NCBI GenBank assembly: GCA_963781035.1
Contig: CAWAEN010000004.1
Coordinates: 558,001 to 622,000 of the forward strand
Direction: 5' to 3'
Length of the DNA stretch: 64,000 nucleotides
Source: SZUA-35 sp963781035
Lineage (GTDB): Bacteria > Actinomycetota > Acidimicrobiia > Acidimicrobiales > SZUA-35
Positions 29,492 to 38,548 of the stretch are shown piece after piece; within the stretch, counting starts at the first letter, position 1; each line of letters opens with the position of its first letter. Under the pieces are notes generated by a model. The model saw only the letters and a program-made list of their open reading frames with translations, had not been told where the DNA came from and ran no database searches. Position numbers and translations under genes: made by a program.

Positions 29492-30059
29492 CTACACCAG
29501 CCCTTCGCTGATCAGGAGAATTCCGAAAGCGACGAAGGTGATGGCGGCACCGATCTTGACCGCTCGCTCAGGAAGGCGGGCGCCGAGCTGTTGCCCGACG
29601 ATGATCGCCAGAGCGTCGGCGGCGACCATGCCGACGGTCGAGCCGAGCCAGGTTCCGACCAATCCGTTGTCGGCGGCGAGGGTGACCGTCGCCAGCATCG
29701 TCTTGTCGCCGAGTTCGGCGAGGAAGAATGCCAGGCCGACGGTGAGGAAGACCGATCGGGTGGTCTGGCCGGCTCGCGCCGTCTCGTCCTCGGAGAGTTC
29801 GTCGCCGCGAAGCGTCCATGCTGCAAAGGCCAGGAATGCGATGCCGGCGAGCGACGGAGATGGCGTCGGTGGGAAGTGCAGCTCCGATGGCGGCGCCGAC
29901 GAGGACGCTGAAGAGGTGGACGACAGCGGTGGCGACGGTGATCGCGGCCAGGATCGTTCGCGCCCGGTAGCGGGCGGCGAAGGTCATCGCCATCAGCTGA
30001 CTCTTGTCGCCGAGTTCGGCAACGAAGATGATTCCGCAGCTGATCAGAAATGCGTCCAC
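29492..30059 (-). CDS. GDT1/TMEM165-family cation transporter (frameshifted near 29866)
   Basis: About 188 residues and six helices in two homologous halves, each with the family motif E-x-G-D-K: FVAELGDKSQLMAM and FFLAELGDKTMLATV. These proteins export Mn2+ or Ca2+ in exchange for protons. GTG at 30059 is likeliest (VDAFLISCGIIF). The frame shifts near 29866, where one extra G separates TDAISV from LAGIAFLAFAAWTLRG. Last gene of a response regulator-kinase-transporter operon, implying that the kinase senses a cation or envelope stress linked to it. Confidence 0.82.
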
Positions 30060-31346
30060 TGGTGAGCCCCGTGGAGACAATCGGCAGCGTGATCGCGACC
30101 TCACTGCCGCCGAGGGCGCTCTCGCCGATGTGAAATGATCCGCCGGCCTCCTCGGCGGTGGAGCGGGCGATGTCGAGACCCAACCCGGTCGACCCGCTGC
30201 CGGAGACTCCGCGCGTCAGGGCTACCTCGTCGAGTCCAGGCCCGGCGTCGCCGACCCAGATCCTTGCTTCGCCGTTGTGCTCTTCGAACCCGACTGCGAA
30301 GCGCACCGCGTCGTCGGTGTGGGTGAACACGTTCTCGATCAGTACGTCGACGACCGCTTCCAGTGCTGCCGATGAGACGGGCACCATCAGGGGTGCCGTG
30401 CCGCGGTCGAAGGACCACGGTCGATCGGTGTCTTCAGCCAGAACCGACCAGAACTCGATCCGGTCGGTCACGACCGCTGCTGCATCGCTGAACTCCGGTG
30501 TTGTGCTGAGGGAGTTGCGGGCCTCTGCGATCAGATCGTTCACCACGTGGGTGACGTCGGCGATGTCGCTTCGCAACTCCTCGGCCAGTGCATCATCGCG
30601 AACTTGATCGACCCGCATCCGCAGCTTGGTGAGAGGTGTCCGCAAACGATGTGACAGCTCGGCCACCAGTTCGCGTTCGCGGGCCAGCATCGACGACACT
30701 TGTGAGCCCAGACGGTTGAACGCCGTCGACAGCTCCACCAGTTCCGGGGGCCCGTCGGGGTCGACGCGGGTCGACAGATCGCCGTCGCCCAACCGATGGG
30801 CCGCCGCAGCCAACTGTTGGGTCGGCCGAACAATGGAACGAGCCAACCGGTCCGCCACGAGCACCGACAACCCAACCAATACCACCGCCACGGCGGCCAG
30901 AGCCGCCCACGCCGTCCACTGGCCACGCCGCAGATCGTCGTCTGGGATTCGGACCCGAATGGCCGAGAGCTCCCCGAGGCCCACTGGCCACGGCCGTGAC
31001 CACCTCGACACCGCCCTCGACCGGTCCGATTGCCGACACACCTCGGCGACAAGGCGGCGTCGAGACGCTCGGACACCTCCACCTCGGGACCGATGGTCCA
31101 TCCGGTCGAGGTCATCACCGTCAGCCGGCCGGCTCGGCCACTCGGCGTCGCTCCAACGGCCGACTCGATCTGCTCACGCGTGCTCCCCGACACCAGGGCG
31201 GGAACGATCGCTGCTGCATCGGCCCGGGCGGCGTCGATGGCACGGTCCTCAGCGGTGCTACGAACGAGGAAGCCCAACGGTATGACAAAGGCCACCGCCA
31301 CCATCACCGAGATGGCGACGAAGACCGTGATGAGTTGGCGCCTCAT
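30044..31346 (-). CDS. Sensor histidine kinase (two or three frameshifts)
   Basis: OmpR-partner sensor kinase, about 430 residues. N-terminal helix (LITVFVAISVMVAVAFVIPLG), a periplasmic region, second helix (AALAAVAVVLVGLSVLVADR), HAMP, HisKA with the phosphorylated His in LVAELSHRLRTPLTKLR, and HATPase (ENVFTHTDDA, GDAGPGLDE, STGLGLDIARSTAEE). Frame changes near 31050 and 30985 (one extra base each). The kinase frame then has no stop before the GDT1 start and runs on to 29512; an intended stop at about 30044 would need one more base. ATG at 31346 overlaps the regulator's TGA. Confidence 0.8.
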
Positions 31347-32023
31347 GAGGGGGCGACGAGCTTGATCCCCACGCCACGGATCGTGTGCAGATAACGGGGA
31401 TCGGCTGCGGTCTCGCCCAACTTGCGCCGGAGCCACGAGACATGGACGTCGATCGTCTTGTCCGCCCCGCCGTACGGCTGGCGCCACACCTCGGCGTACA
31501 ACTCCTGGCGGCTCACGACCTCGCCGGCCCTGGTGGCCAGGCAGGCCAAGAGATCGAACTCTTTGCGATTCAGCACCACGGCGACCCCGTCGACGTCGAC
31601 CGTGCGCGCCCTCAGATCGACCGTGATTCCGCCAACGGTGAGAGTGTTCGTCGGACCGACCACGGCAGAGCGGCGCAGCAGCGCCCGGACACGGGCCTCG
31701 AGTTCAGCCCCCGAGTACGGCTTCACGACGTACTCGTCGGCCCCCGCATCGAGCAGGCGCACGATCTCGTCGTCGTCGTCACGAGCCGTTGCGATGATCA
31801 CCGGCACCTGTGAGACCCCTCGAATCATTCGCAGGACGTCGCCACCGTCGACGTCGGGCAGGCCGAGGTCGAGCACCACCACGTCTGGACTGTTGTCGAT
31901 CGCACTCTGCAGGCCAGCCATGCCGGTGGCCTCGGACCACACGACGTGTCCGGCGCCGGCCAGCGCTCGGACGGCCAACTCACGAATCTGGTAGTCGTCC
32001 TCCACGATCACAACTGATGCCAC
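31343..32023 (-). CDS. OmpR/PhoB-type response regulator
   Basis: A 226-residue two-domain regulator. Receiver domain: acidic pocket VEDD (8-10), phosphoacceptor Asp52 in VVLDLGLPD, Thr/Ala switch region ATARDDDDE and Lys in YVVKPY. C-terminal winged helix with LNRKEFDLLACLA and DVHVSWLRRKLGE, ending HTIRGVGIKL. Pairs with the kinase by ATGA overlap and reads into the GDT1 transporter. Divergent from the Ser/Thr-rich protein at 32137 across a 113-bp gap that is its likely target. Confidence 0.95.
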   Translation of the reverse strand: MASVVIVEDDYQIRELAVRALAGAGHVVWSEATGMAGLQSAIDNSPDVVVLDLGLPDVDGGDVLRMIRGVSQVPVIIATARDDDDEIVRLLDAGADEYVVKPYSGAELEARVRALLRRSAVVGPTNTLTVGGITVDLRARTVDVDGVAVVLNRKEFDLLACLATRAGEVVSRQELYAEVWRQPYGGADKTIDVHVSWLRRKLGETAADPRYLHTIRGVGIKLVAPS

Positions 32024-32124
32024 GATCTGAAGCTAAACGACCAAGGTCCGTCACGGTGCGTTCCCCGTGCATGTCTTTGAGGTTCATTTAGGGCGGATTT
32101 GACCCGCCTTCGACCCAGGCCGGC

Positions 32125-32137
32125 GACAATCACGGCG
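32125..32137 (+). promoter_or_regulatory. Leaderless -10 box (GACAAT-N6-GTG)
   Basis: GACAAT at 32125-32130, 6 nt before GTG 32137. Upstream lies GGCGG-N6-CCGCC (about 32092-32108), a possible binding site for the divergent response regulator. Confidence 0.4.
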
Positions 32138-32779
32138 TGAAGAACCTCGCACTGGTCTCGATCTGGCTCGTCGCAAGTGTTGCTGCCGTCGGCGTCGCGT
32201 GGGCCGGCGTCTCGGTGGTGGACGACCAGGTCGTCGCGCCACCGTCGGCTGACGTTCGCTGGGCCAACTGCGAGTGGTGACGAGGCACTCGACGAACAAG
32301 ACACGCCGGAGGGTCAAGCGACCTCGACAGTGGCCGAGGATCCGAGTGCTTCGACGGCCTTCGGTCGAACCGACGGCACTTCGTCCACCACCGGTCAGGT
32401 TGCGTCGCCGGTGACGGCCGCTCCATCCAACGCCCCGTCTACCTCTCGACTCACCACACCACCCGCTTCGAGCCAGACGTCCCCGTCATCATCGACGACG
32501 GCGCCTTCGTCACCGTCGACCGCATCGGTCCCTCCCGCCACCTCCACGACAGCCACCACTCAGACCTTCTCCCTGACCGGGGGCACCACAGCCATCTCGT
32601 TCTCGGCATCGGGAGTCGAAGTGCTCTGGGCCACCCCCAACCCAGGGTTCGAGGTCAGCATCGAACCCGAGTCGCCCGGCATCAAGGTCGAGTTCCGGGC
32701 TGACCATCATCGGTCACGAGTGGATGCCTGGTGGTCCGGCGGCCCCCGGAACTCCATACGGGAAGAGCCTCGAGACTGA
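32137..32779 (+). CDS. Exported Ser/Thr/Pro-rich protein with a C-terminal beta domain (frameshifted near 32265)
   Basis: About 213 residues. A short N-terminal helix (LVSIWLVASVAAVGVAWAGV), a long low-complexity linker rich in Ser, Thr, Pro and Ala, and a C-terminal domain of 60 residues with FSLTGGTTAISFSASGVEVL and PGIKVEFRADHHRSRVDAWW. The first frame stops at TGA near 32278; one extra base near 32265 separates it from the remainder. No family recognised; the C-terminal beta domain resembles small extracellular domains found beside two-component systems in this group. GTG supported by a leaderless box. Its TGA abuts the next gene's TGA (TGATCA). Confidence 0.62.
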
Positions 32780-34033
32780 TCAGCGAGCCTCTGGTGGATG
32801 GGTCTCGTACATGCGGAAGATGACGACGAGTCCCGATGCTGCGGTGAGCGCGGCGACTGCGTAGATGGCGACCTCGATGGAGATCAGGTCGGCGAGCAGT
32901 CCGGCCATCAAGGCTCCGACGGCGAATCCGGCATCGCGCCAGAGCCGGTAGATACCGACGGACCTCGCCCGCCACGTCGGGTGGGCGACGTCGCCGATGG
33001 TCGCGAGAAGCGTCGGGTAGACCATGGCCGTGCCGGCACCGAGCCCTGCCGCTCCGACCGCCCACGGCCAGAACCCTGACACGGTCGCCATCCACGCAAT
33101 GGCGACGGCTTGGACCAACATGCCGCCCGAGATCAGCGGTTTGCGGCCGATGCGATCCGAGAGTCCGCCGGTGTAGAGCTGCCCGACACCCCAGACACCC
33201 GGGTAGATGGCGGCGAGGATGCCGATACGGCCGACCGAGAGGCCGCCGTCAGCGAAGAAGATCGGGAAGAGGCCCCAGGCGAGCCCGTCGTTGAGGTTGT
33301 TCACCATTCCGGCCTGTGACGCGGCCGAGAGGGCTCGTTCGCGAAAGCTGGTGATGGTGAAGATCTGCCCGGTGGTGAGTTCGTGATGGAGGTTCTGCTG
33401 CGTGGCGTGGTCGGCGGCTTCGAGGTGGGCGTGGCCGCGTGTTTCCTTGACGAACAGGACCGAGAGGCTCAGGCCGAGCCCGGCATAGGCGAGGCCGAGG
33501 AAGAACGGCTCTGGGCGAAGACCCGATCGTTCGGCGATGTAGCCGGTGGCGAGTGCGGTGGCGGCGACGGCGCCATAACCAGCGGCCTCATTGAGGCCCA
33601 TTGCGAACCCGCGTCGCTGCGGCCCGACGAGGTCGATCTTCATGATGACCGTGGTGGACCAGGTGAGACCCTGGTTGATACCCAGTAGCACATTGGCGAA
33701 GATCACCCACCCCCACGTTGGCGCCCAGATCAACAAGAGCGGGACCGGGATGCCGATGATCCATCCGGCGACGAGGACGGGCTTCCGTCCGTAGCGGTCC
33801 GAGAGGGTCCCGGCGAAGAAGTTGGTCGCCGCCTTGACGATCCCGAAGGCGGCGATGAACGTGAGGGTGGCGGTGAAGGCGGTGAGCCCGAACTCCTCTT
33901 CGGCCAAGAGGGGCAGGACTGTGCGCTCCTGTCCGATCATGCCGCCGACGAGTGCGTTGACGCCGACCAGGAGCGAGAACTGCGCGAGGTTCTCCCTCAG
34001 GCCGAGGCGCACTACGTTTCGTTCAACCCGCAT
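32780..34033 (-). CDS. MFS transporter
   Basis: A 417-residue, 12-helix carrier. Begins LAQFSLLVGVNALVGGMIGQERTVLPL; the loop 2-3 signature SDRYGRKPVL and its repeat GGLSDRIGRKPLI in the second half show the MFS duplication. The LAEEEFGL region and final LLADLISIEVAIYAVAALTAAS fit drug/proton-type exporters. Substrate unknown. ATG at 34033 chosen; upstream frame continues but lacks membrane character. Divergent from the DUF1971 gene over 42 bp. Confidence 0.88.
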   Translation of the reverse strand: MRVERNVVRLGLRENLAQFSLLVGVNALVGGMIGQERTVLPLLAEEEFGLTAFTATLTFIAAFGIVKAATNFFAGTLSDRYGRKPVLVAGWIIGIPVPLLLIWAPTWGWVIFANVLLGINQGLTWSTTVIMKIDLVGPQRRGFAMGLNEAAGYGAVAATALATGYIAERSGLRPEPFFLGLAYAGLGLSLSVLFVKETRGHAHLEAADHATQQNLHHELTTGQIFTITSFRERALSAASQAGMVNNLNDGLAWGLFPIFFADGGLSVGRIGILAAIYPGVWGVGQLYTGGLSDRIGRKPLISGGMLVQAVAIAWMATVSGFWPWAVGAAGLGAGTAMVYPTLLATIGDVAHPTWRARSVGIYRLWRDAGFAVGALMAGLLADLISIEVAIYAVAALTAASGLVVIFRMYETHPPEAR

Positions 34034-34063
34034 CGCCGGCCTCCTCGCGCAACTCCTTGACAC

Positions 34064-34076
34064 TACGGTGACCGTG
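34064..34076 (+). promoter_or_regulatory. Leaderless -10 box (TACGGT-N6-GTG)
   Basis: TACGGT at 34064-34069, GTG at 34076. TTGACAC lies just before it but too close to act as a -35. Confidence 0.45.
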
Positions 34077-34423
34077 TGAGCGACCACCCCATGAACTCGG
34101 CCGACAACAGCATCCCCGAGGGGTTCGAGTTGACTCGAACCACCGACCTGTTCGACAACGACAGCGTCCCCGCCGGCCTGCTCAGGGCGCATCGTGTAGC
34201 CGAGAGCGTGTGGGGCCGCCTCGTCGTGAACGCGGGATCGGTCCGTTTCGTGTTCGAGGACGAACCCGACGATGCCGTGACCGTCGACGCCGGCGGTGCA
34301 GTGGTGATCCCACCGGGCCGTCTGCACCACGTCGAGCTCGACGGCCCGGCCGCCTTCGCGGTCGAGTTCTACCGTCGACCAACCGAGCCAGAGGGTGGTC
34401 TCGAGAGCACCGGCCTGGCATAG
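34076..34423 (+). CDS. DUF1971 (YeaR/TehB-like) cupin-fold protein
   Basis: A 115-residue single-domain protein. The patterns FDNDSVPAGLLRAHRVAESVWGRL and VVIPPGRLHHVEL (His cluster) match DUF1971, the domain of YeaR and of TehB-associated proteins. YeaR in E. coli is induced by nitrate/nitric oxide, which agrees with the nitrite-reductase-like gene downstream. Function otherwise unknown; a metal-binding sensor or tellurite/NO-related role is inference. GTG supported by a leaderless box. Confidence 0.78.
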   Translation: MSDHPMNSADNSIPEGFELTRTTDLFDNDSVPAGLLRAHRVAESVWGRLVVNAGSVRFVFEDEPDDAVTVDAGGAVVIPPGRLHHVELDGPAAFAVEFYRRPTEPEGGLESTGLA

Positions 34424-34481
34424 GCAAACACAGCATGACCGTTCGGTAGCGCCCGGCATCTCGAGCTCGGGACCTTTTACC

Positions 34482-34500
34482 CTATTTCTACACGAAATAG
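34482..34500. promoter_or_regulatory. Operator-like dyad CTATTTC-N5-GAAATAG
   Basis: Perfect 7-bp arms, 43 bp before the nirK-like ATG. Related left half-site TATTTCTA recurs at about 38052 between the two divergent regulators. Candidate site for the Rrf2/NsrR-like or the COG2345 regulator. Confidence 0.55.
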
Positions 34501-34543
34501 TGCAGATAATAAGGCGGACCACCGAATCGAAACGAGAACCCTC

Positions 34544-35938
34544 ATGTACAGATGCTGCGCCGTCGCCCTCGTGGCTGCAGTCGGACTCTTCTCTGCCGGC
34601 TGTGTGTCCGATGATCCGAACCCGATCGGCGACGCCATGGCCGCGGTCGAGGAGCAAGCTGCAGGCGCCTCGGAACTCCAGCCCGGCGCGACCATCAACT
34701 TCATCGGTGACGAGTTCAGCTTCACCCCGATGCAAGTGAATGCCGCACCCGGCGTCTACAACGCGACCTTCACGAATGTCGGCTCTGTGCGCCACGACAT
34801 CTCGTTCGAGGATGGAACCACGGTCGTGGCCGATCCGGGCGAAGCAGTCGATTTCGAGATCACCGTTCCGGAGGAAGGGCTGCCGTTCGTGTGCACGATC
34901 CCCGGTCATGCTGACTCCGGCATGGTCGGCGCGATCGTCACGGCAGGAACCCCGGTCGAACTCGTCTCGACCGCAGGAGGCGGCGGTTCCCGCATTGAAT
35001 GTCGTCGAACCCGATCCATCGGCTCCGGCCTACGACCTCCGTGATCCCCGTGCACCGCAGCGAGGTGAAGGACCTGGAATCACTCTGGTCCCCGGTGGGG
35101 CGCCAGGACGGTGGCGATCTCATCGACGTCGAGTTGGAGATGACCGAACGAATGATGACCGTGGCCGAAGGCTTACGAGCAGGCGGTGTGGACCTTCGGC
35201 GACACCGTTCCCGGACCGGTCATCCGGACCAGGGTGGGCGACACCGTGCGGGTGCATCTGATCAACTCGCCGGAGAACGAGCTGTCACACTCGATCGACT
35301 TCCACGCCAGCCAGGTCGCATGGAACGACGAGATGCGCTCGATCGCTCCTGGTGAAGAGCTGATCTACGAGTTCACCACCGACTACGCCGGTGTGTGGAT
35401 GTACCACTGTGGGACCGACCCCGTGATCCATCACATTGCCAACGGCATGTTCGGCATGGTCATCACCGAACCGGCAGAGGGATTGCCGCCGATCGATGAC
35501 GAGTTCTTCATCATCCAGCACGAGTGGTACCTCGGCGAACAGGGAGAGCCGTCGAGCATGGCCAAGATGAATGTGGCTGCGCCCGCTCCGGACCTGGTGA
35601 TGTTCAACGGTGTTGCCTTCCAGTACCTGGACAACCCGATCGAGATCGAGACCGGAGAGGAGATCAGGTTGTTCGTCCTCAACGTCGGACCCTCGATCGA
35701 CTCGTCGTTCCACATCGTCGGCACGATCTTCGATTCGGTCATCAAAGAGGGTGTGTTCCTGACGAGGGGCAATGAGGGCAACTGGGGATCCCAGGCAGTC
35801 GACCTCGCCCCGGCGCAGGGCGCGATCATCGAACTCAAGGCAGCCGAAGACGGGCTGTACCCGATGGTCACCCATGCCTTCAACTTCCCCGGCCGAGGCG
35901 CCCTGGGTCTCTTCCAAGCCGGCGACGGCGAGCCATGA
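34544..35938 (+). CDS. Copper-containing nitrite reductase-like protein with N-terminal cupredoxin (three frameshifts)
   Basis: About 463 residues. Lipoprotein signal (VALVAAVGLFSAGC), then a cupredoxin domain (FSFTPMQVNAAPG; type-1 copper C-T-I-P-G-H-A-D-S-G-M), followed by two nitrite-reductase-type domains: HSIDFHASQVAW (copper His pair), YHCGTDPVIHHIANGMFG (type-1 ligands His, Cys, His, Met), IDSSFHIVGTIF and THAFNFPGRGALG. This is NirK (NO2- to NO) or a related multicopper oxidase with an extra tethered electron donor. Frame breaks at about 34985, 35106 and 35173 (one extra base each) return to the starting frame. ATG at 34544. Nitrite reduction is inferred; the second-domain His context differs from classical NirK (SFHIVG rather than RPHLIGG). 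Confidence 0.82.
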
Positions 35939-35954
35939 GCCCGAGTCAGGGCTC
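35937..35954. terminator. Convergent hairpin over both stop codons
   Basis: GAGCCC-gagtca-GGGCTC spans the nirK-like TGA (35936-35938) and the NuoF-like TGA (35946-35948). Six-bp GC stem, so short but well placed. Confidence 0.45.
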
Positions 35955-37331
35955 GTCGTAGGTCCAGTCTGGTCGCTTGAGCCAGAACGATTCGTCGTAG
36001 GTCGCTCGGCCATCTTCCAGGTCGACGATCTTGGGAAACGGACGTGATGAGGGCCGTGGGCAGCGGTGCGACTCGAGGTGTTCCGCGAACTCCTCCGGGA
36101 AGGCGCGAAGCACACTGGCAACGACGAGCTGTTCCTCGGTCGCCAGGTAGCACCGGCTGCCGTCGGTGACTCGTTTGAGCCAACCCTGCATGATCGCCAG
36201 ATCGCCGTCGTCTCCGGCGCCGGTCTCGATGCGTTCGAGACTGTCGGTGATTGCTCCCGTCCCGATCTTGCAGGGCGCACACTGTCCGCACGACTCGATC
36301 GAGAGGAACCTCGAGAATCGGTAGGCGGCATCGACCAAACACGCAGTCTCGTCGTACACGATGAATCCCGCAGATCCCATGCCGCTGCCGATCGAGGCCA
36401 AGCCTTCATAGCTGACGGGTGTGTCGAGGTGTGCGGCGGTGACGACGGCGTTGGCCGCACCAGAGAAGACAGCCTTGATCGTGCGCCCTGGCTCGACGCC
36501 TCCGCCAACGGTGTCGATGACGGTTCCGAGCCGTGTGCCGATTTCGACTTCGCCGACACCGGGGGAGACGACATCGCCCACAACGGTGGCAACGATTGTT
36601 CCCGGCGAATCGGCGGTTCCCATCGAGCGGAACCAGTCGGCACCATTGGCCATGATGTGGGGGACGTTGGCCAGCGTCTCGACATTGTTGACCAGTGTCG
36701 GATTGGGTTCGTCGGTGCGGCGACGTTCGCCGTGAGGGCCGGCCTCCCAGCCGACCTGCGGCGAGGCCGCGAACAGTCCCTGCTCGTACGGCGGGAACCA
36801 GCGTGGGAGAGGTGGTTTGCCCTCGATCACTTCGAGCATCGCCTTCTCTTCGCCGAAGAGGTACTCCTCGGGCCCAGCGACGATGGTGACGCTGTGGTCG
36901 CCGCCGATGCCGGCGCGTTGGAACTCCTGCACGGCAGTCGTGATCGCGGCGATCTCTCGCTCGAAGCTCGCCTTGAGGCAGATGAAGACCTCCTCTGCAG
37001 CGATGGCGAACGCGGCGATCAGGAGTCCCTCGACGACTTGGTACGGGTTGGCTCGGATCAATGCCCGGTCCTTGAACGTGCCCGGTTCGCCTTCGGCGCC
37101 ATTGCAGACGAGGAAGTGGCGGAGGTCGTCCTGAGCGGCGATGCCGGCCCATTTGCGACCGGTCGGGAAGCCGCCACCGCCGCGTCCTCGCAGTCCCGAC
37201 GCCGTGATGATGTCGATCGTGGCGGCCGGCCCGATTCGAAGTGCCGTCTCGATTCCCGAACCGCCGGTATCGGTCTCGAGATGGGCGTCGAGGGATCGGA
37301 CCGGCTCGATGGGGAGCAGAAATGCCGGCAT
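35946..37331 (-). CDS. NuoF-like flavin/iron-sulfur dehydrogenase subunit
   Basis: A 461-residue protein of the complex-I 51-kDa group. FMN/NAD-binding loop LRGRGGGGFPTGRKW (about residues 46-60), acidic EPGTFKDR, SLBB-like middle region (GVGEVEIGT), and a 4Fe-4S site SCGQCAPCKIGTG with a later Cys (RCYLATEEQ). It would pass electrons from NAD(P)H to a partner, as in formate dehydrogenase beta or hydrogenase diaphorase subunits. No NuoE, NuoG or catalytic partner is nearby. A ribosome site AAAGGA precedes the ATG at 37331. Convergent with the nirK-like gene and followed upstream by its probable regulator. Role: perhaps electron supply to nitrite or NO reduction. Confidence 0.86.
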   Translation of the reverse strand: MPAFLLPIEPVRSLDAHLETDTGGSGIETALRIGPAATIDIITASGLRGRGGGGFPTGRKWAGIAAQDDLRHFLVCNGAEGEPGTFKDRALIRANPYQVVEGLLIAAFAIAAEEVFICLKASFEREIAAITTAVQEFQRAGIGGDHSVTIVAGPEEYLFGEEKAMLEVIEGKPPLPRWFPPYEQGLFAASPQVGWEAGPHGERRRTDEPNPTLVNNVETLANVPHIMANGADWFRSMGTADSPGTIVATVVGDVVSPGVGEVEIGTRLGTVIDTVGGGVEPGRTIKAVFSGAANAVVTAAHLDTPVSYEGLASIGSGMGSAGFIVYDETACLVDAAYRFSRFLSIESCGQCAPCKIGTGAITDSLERIETGAGDDGDLAIMQGWLKRVTDGSRCYLATEEQLVVASVLRAFPEEFAEHLESHRCPRPSSRPFPKIVDLEDGRATYDESFWLKRPDWTYDEP

Positions 37332-37358
37332 GGGCGCGTCCTTTGGGGTTCGGGGTTC

Positions 37359-38036
37359 TCAGCTGATCGGATCGATGAGCACGGTGCAGCCCACCCGTCG
37401 TGGGGGTTTCGGCACCAAGACGGCTGCCGCCGAGCCGGGCAAGGCCGCCAGGCAGCCGTCGATCAGGCCGCGATGCAGCTCGCACACGATGTCGGGCTCG
37501 ACTGCAGCCAGGTCGGCGAACGGGCATCGGCCGAGCGTGATCTTCGACCCCTTGATCAAGGGGCTGAATCCATCGAGCTCGAGTCGGTTGGCGAGGGCAC
37601 CGACGATCTCGTTCTCTGTGGGGTCGACATCGACGGGGATCGGGGTCTCGTTGCACGCGCTCGATCGGCGACCGACCTCGTAGGCGGAATCGCCGGAGGC
37701 CGCCATGTCCAGCAACATCGCGGCGAGACGTTGGTAGGAGCCGCCGGGTCGATTCTGGAATCGGTCGAATGCATCGCTCCTCGCCTGGTACGTGAGGCGG
37801 GGCCGTCCTCGCGTCGGCCGCTTCTCGGTCGACTCGGTGATGAGGTCGGCATCCAGGAGCTTGACGAGATGTTGACGGATGGCGTTGTGATTGAAGCCCA
37901 TCAGTTCCGTCAGTTCGGAAACACCGACAGGAACCGCCGATGCCGCGATGTGCTCGAAGATCGCGAAACGGGATGGATCCCCGAGTGCCTGGGCTTGATG
38001 CTGGATGGGCCGCGCTTCGCTCACGAACTGGAGCAT
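37359..38036 (-). CDS. ArsR-like regulator with Fe-S-type C-terminal Cys motif (COG2345-like)
   Basis: A 225-residue regulator. Winged helix at residues 20-75 (LGDPSRFAIFEHIAAS, MGFNHNAIRQHLVKLLDADLI), then a dimerisation region and a C-terminal segment RCPFADLAAVEPDIVCELHRGLIDGCLAAL with three cysteines. The CPF-x10-C-x2-H pattern resembles SufR-type regulators that ligate a 4Fe-4S cluster. Gap of 27 bp to the NuoF-like gene on the same strand, so this is probably its autoregulator, sensing redox, NO or iron. Cluster binding is inference. Confidence 0.78.
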   Translation of the reverse strand: MLQFVSEARPIQHQAQALGDPSRFAIFEHIAASAVPVGVSELTELMGFNHNAIRQHLVKLLDADLITESTEKRPTRGRPRLTYQARSDAFDRFQNRPGGSYQRLAAMLLDMAASGDSAYEVGRRSSACNETPIPVDVDPTENEIVGALANRLELDGFSPLIKGSKITLGRCPFADLAAVEPDIVCELHRGLIDGCLAALPGSAAAVLVPKPPRRVGCTVLIDPIS

Positions 38037-38128
38037 AGATCACCCCTTTCATATTTCTAGTGCTGGATAGGAATACGCCGTTGACCGAATGGTGTGGGGT
38101 CGACCTTTCCCTGACGAACGGCTGGGAG

Positions 38129-38141
38129 TAGTCTCGTAGTA
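38129..38141 (+). promoter_or_regulatory. Leaderless -10 box (TAGTCT-N6-ATG)
   Basis: TAGTCT at 38129-38134 and ATG at 38141. Confidence 0.5.
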
Positions 38142-38548
38142 TGCGACTGGAAGTCACCAGGAAGAGTGATCTGGCAGTGCGTTCGTTGCAGGCGCTGGCC
38201 GCGAGGGCTGAACGCATGAAGGGCCCGGAGTTGGCTGCGATCGTCGGCAGTTCGTCTGGGTTCGTGTCCCAGGTCTTGACCCCACTGGTGCGCGCCGGCT
38301 GGGTTCGTTCCGACCCGGGCCCGTCCGGCGGCTATTCGTTGACCGCTGATCTCGATGATGTGTCGGTGCTGGCGGTGATCGAGACGATCGAGGGTCCGAC
38401 CGATACTGGTCGATGTGTGCTGGCCGACCGTCCATGCGACGAGAGCGGGACGTGCGCGCTGCACGTTCCGTGGCTTCGAGCTCGATCCCAATTGCGGGCC
38501 CAGCTCGATGCGGTATCGGTCGCCGATGCCTCGGCGTTGACGACATGA
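38141..38548 (+). CDS. Rrf2-family regulator (NsrR-like)
   Basis: A 135-residue Rrf2 protein. N-terminal winged helix (TRKSDLAVRSLQALAARA; LAAIVGSSSGFVSQVLTPLVRAGWV) with the GPSGGY wing, then three Cys at 92, 99 and 105 (RCVLADRPCDESGTC), the triad that ligates Fe-S clusters in NsrR, RsrR and IscR. Beside the nirK-like and YwiC genes, NO sensing is the likeliest role. ATG 38141 supported by the leaderless box; its stop overlaps YwiC (ATGA). Could alternatively be an IscR-like iron regulator. Confidence 0.85.
   Translation: MRLEVTRKSDLAVRSLQALAARAERMKGPELAAIVGSSSGFVSQVLTPLVRAGWVRSDPGPSGGYSLTADLDDVSVLAVIETIEGPTDTGRCVLADRPCDESGTCALHVPWLRARSQLRAQLDAVSVADASALTT

Noticed and set aside
34034..34909. 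Upstream extension of the MFS gene at 32780-34033
   Set aside because: Residues before ATG 34033 are not membrane-like and cross the divergent DUF1971 gene and its promoter.
36066..38060. Forward-strand open frame opposite the NuoF-like gene
   Set aside because: No family sequence; it mirrors a conserved reverse-strand gene.
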